In this document: piece after piece, positions 43,584 to 44,657 of the stretch
Numbering within the stretch: position 1 is the first letter of the stretch
Layout of the letters: each line of letters starts with the position of its first letter
Origin: Bacteroidaceae bacterium
GTDB taxonomy: Bacteria; Bacteroidota; Bacteroidia; Bacteroidales; Bacteroidaceae
NCBI GenBank assembly: GCA_017651245.1
Contig: JAGCDQ010000028.1
Location: 1 to 44,657 of the forward strand
Reading direction: 5' to 3'
Length of the DNA: 44,657 nt
Program-made: the position numbers and the translations under genes
The notes under the pieces: generated by a model
Told to the model about the DNA's origin: nothing
The model's database searches: none
What the model saw: the letters and a program-made list of their open reading frames with translations, nothing else

Positions 43584-44372
43584 ATGATAGACACCCACGC
43601 ACATATTGACGGGCCAGAATTTGCCGATGATCTCGAAACCGTTCTCCTAAGGGCAAAGGAAGCTGGTGTGGAAAAAATCTTCGTACCAGGCATCTGTCTG
43701 AAGGACACCCCTCACCTACTCAATGTCTGTCAAGCCCATCCCAACTACCTCTACCCTATGATTGGGCTTCATCCCGAAAACATCATGGATGAAGATTCTC
43801 ATCAAGCCCTTGATCAGCTGGAACGTATGATTGACGAATCGGTCATTGCTATTGGCGAAGTAGGACTTGATTTCTATTGGGATGCCACCTACAAGCAAGA
43901 GCAGATCGAAGTGTTTGAGCATCAGATGCAGTGGGCAGAGAAGTACAATCTTCCCCTCATGATTCACTCACGCAATGCTCACCAAGAACTGATGGAAGTG
44001 ATGGAGCGGCATCGAGCCAGCAACCTTAGTGGTGTGTTCCATTGTTTCACGGGTACGGAAGAGGAGGCACGAGAGCTGCTCACCTTCCCTAACTTCATGC
44101 TGGGCATCGGAGGAGTGCTCACTTTCAAAAAATCCACCTTGAGGGAAGTGGTCAAGAATGCAGTTCCATTATCCAGAATTGTGCTTGAGACCGACTCCCC
44201 TTACATGGCTCCCGTGCCAAATCGGGGCAAAAGAAATGAAAGCGCATACGTTCGATGCGTGGCAGAGAAACTGGCAGAGATCTACGACACCGATTTTGAC
44301 AACATTGTGCTTCAAACAACTAAAAATACCCTTAAAGTATTCAAAAAAGTGACTTTTTTCGATAAAAAATGA
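43584..44372 (+). CDS. tatD: TatD-family metal-dependent deoxyribonuclease
   Basis: A cytoplasmic TIM-barrel hydrolase with 3'-5' exonuclease activity in studied members. The 262-residue protein shows the metal ligands: HAH (His5, His7) at the N-terminus, IGEVGLDFYWD with the metal-bridging Glu, IHSRNA, HCFTG and ETDSPYMAP with the final Asp. It starts one base after the polyprenyl synthetase stop, so they are coupled. The 145 bp to the tRNA gene contains only a promoter-like box and a small TTCCG/CGGAA hairpin (about 44443-44458). Confidence 0.93.
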   Translation: MIDTHAHIDGPEFADDLETVLLRAKEAGVEKIFVPGICLKDTPHLLNVCQAHPNYLYPMIGLHPENIMDEDSHQALDQLERMIDESVIAIGEVGLDFYWDATYKQEQIEVFEHQMQWAEKYNLPLMIHSRNAHQELMEVMERHRASNLSGVFHCFTGTEEEARELLTFPNFMLGIGGVLTFKKSTLREVVKNAVPLSRIVLETDSPYMAPVPNRGKRNESAYVRCVAEKLAEIYDTDFDNIVLQTTKNTLKVFKKVTFFDKK

Positions 44373-44414
44373 AAGTTTCCATACTTTTACAATTATTGGT
44401 AAGAAAAAAATCAT

Positions 44415-44422
44415 TATTTTTG
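44415..44422 (+). promoter_or_regulatory. -7 box probably driving tRNA-Ser
   Basis: TATTTTTG matches TAnnTTTG and lies 95 bp before the tRNA. There is no clean -33 element. Confidence 0.4.
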
Positions 44423-44517
44423 TCCCGAATTATGGGTTGTCATTCCGTTTCGGCGGAAAAAACATCCCAAAAGTGAGGTTTCATCACCTTGCAACGCCAC
44501 CAAAATGGAGAAAAGAA

Positions 44518-44605
44518 GGAGAGATGCTCGAGTGGCTGAAGAGGCACGCCTGGAAAGCGTGTATACGTCAAAAGCGTATCCGGGGTTCGAATCCCCGTCT
44601 CTCCG
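44518..44605 (+). tRNA. tRNA-Ser (anticodon GGA)
   Basis: An 88-nt class II tRNA. The acceptor arms GGAGAGA (44518-44524) and TCTCTCC (44598-44604) pair fully, with discriminator G44605. The anticodon stem CACGC/GCGTG encloses loop CTGGAAA with GGA at 44552-44554, reading UCC and UCU. The long variable arm typical of serine tRNAs is present (about 44562-44580). The T arm is CGGGG-TTCGAAT-CCCCG. CCA is not encoded. The remaining 52 bp of the window show nothing recognisable. Confidence 0.96.
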
Positions 44606-44657
44606 CACAATACAACTTTACCAGAAACAAACAAACAAAATTAAATAAGTTATTAAT

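Noticed and set aside
44414-44634. Minus-strand reading frames containing GIRTPDTLLTYTRFPG-like sequence
   Set aside because: They are the complement of the tRNA-Ser gene; such spurious proteins are common in databases where tRNAs are translated.

Overview
The window looks like a chromosomal segment of a Bacteroidales bacterium, most likely of the Prevotella group. The evidence is mixed. Several genes are preceded by the Bacteroidetes -7 promoter box TAnnTTTG, some with TTTG about 20 bp upstream. The gene families are Bacteroidetes-typical: a two-CBM20 4-alpha-glucanotransferase, a DUF5715-like protein, a long RluA-type synthase with an N-terminal extension, and an MscS protein with a periplasmic N-terminus. 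Two secreted proteins carry T9SS-like C-termini. The genus is inference; no rRNA is present. No CRISPR array, phage, integrase or insertion sequence was seen.

Layout. 1-330 (-) is the N-terminal part of a lipoprotein that runs off the edge. 550-4181 (+) holds the glucanotransferase and a DUF5715-like membrane-anchored protein flanked by near-identical heptad repeats. 4232-14685 (-) holds, in transcription order, an FAD oxidoreductase, a MATE exporter, a 1531-residue sensor kinase made of two complete kinases joined head to tail, a sodium:solute symporter and a solitary C5 DNA methyltransferase. 14754-19915 (+) is a housekeeping run: dnaX, trmB, an Mrp-type ATPase and an RluA-family synthase whose conserved N-terminus lies upstream of any normal start codon. 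19923-24476 (-) is phosphoglucomutase plus an ECF sigma / membrane protein / secreted protein operon. 24795-28382 (+) is an SDR and uvrA.

28504-35721 (+) is a tight secreted-enzyme cluster: a GH128-like glycosidase, deoD, a secreted HEXXH protein and a GH28 pectinase-like enzyme. 35750-38154 (+) is an AspT/YidE-type exchanger overlapping a CcdA/DsbD-like membrane protein with a histidine-rich loop. 38265-41621 (+) is an unknown 258-residue amphipathic protein and an MscS-family channel whose signal peptide is cut off by an in-frame stop. 41787-44605 (+) is tonB, a hairpin terminator, a polyprenyl synthase, tatD and tRNA-Ser(GGA).

How parts fit. The double kinase and the symporter are 2 bp apart, so solute sensing and uptake are probably coupled. 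The sigma, membrane and secreted genes form an envelope-signalling module. The GH128/HEXXH/GH28 cluster suggests attack on plant or fungal wall material outside the cell. The most unusual signals are the fused tandem kinase, the interrupted MscS gene, the probable CUG start in the RluA gene, and a dispersed GTTTGAG-type heptad repeat that has also entered a coding sequence. No clearly new defence or mobile system was found.
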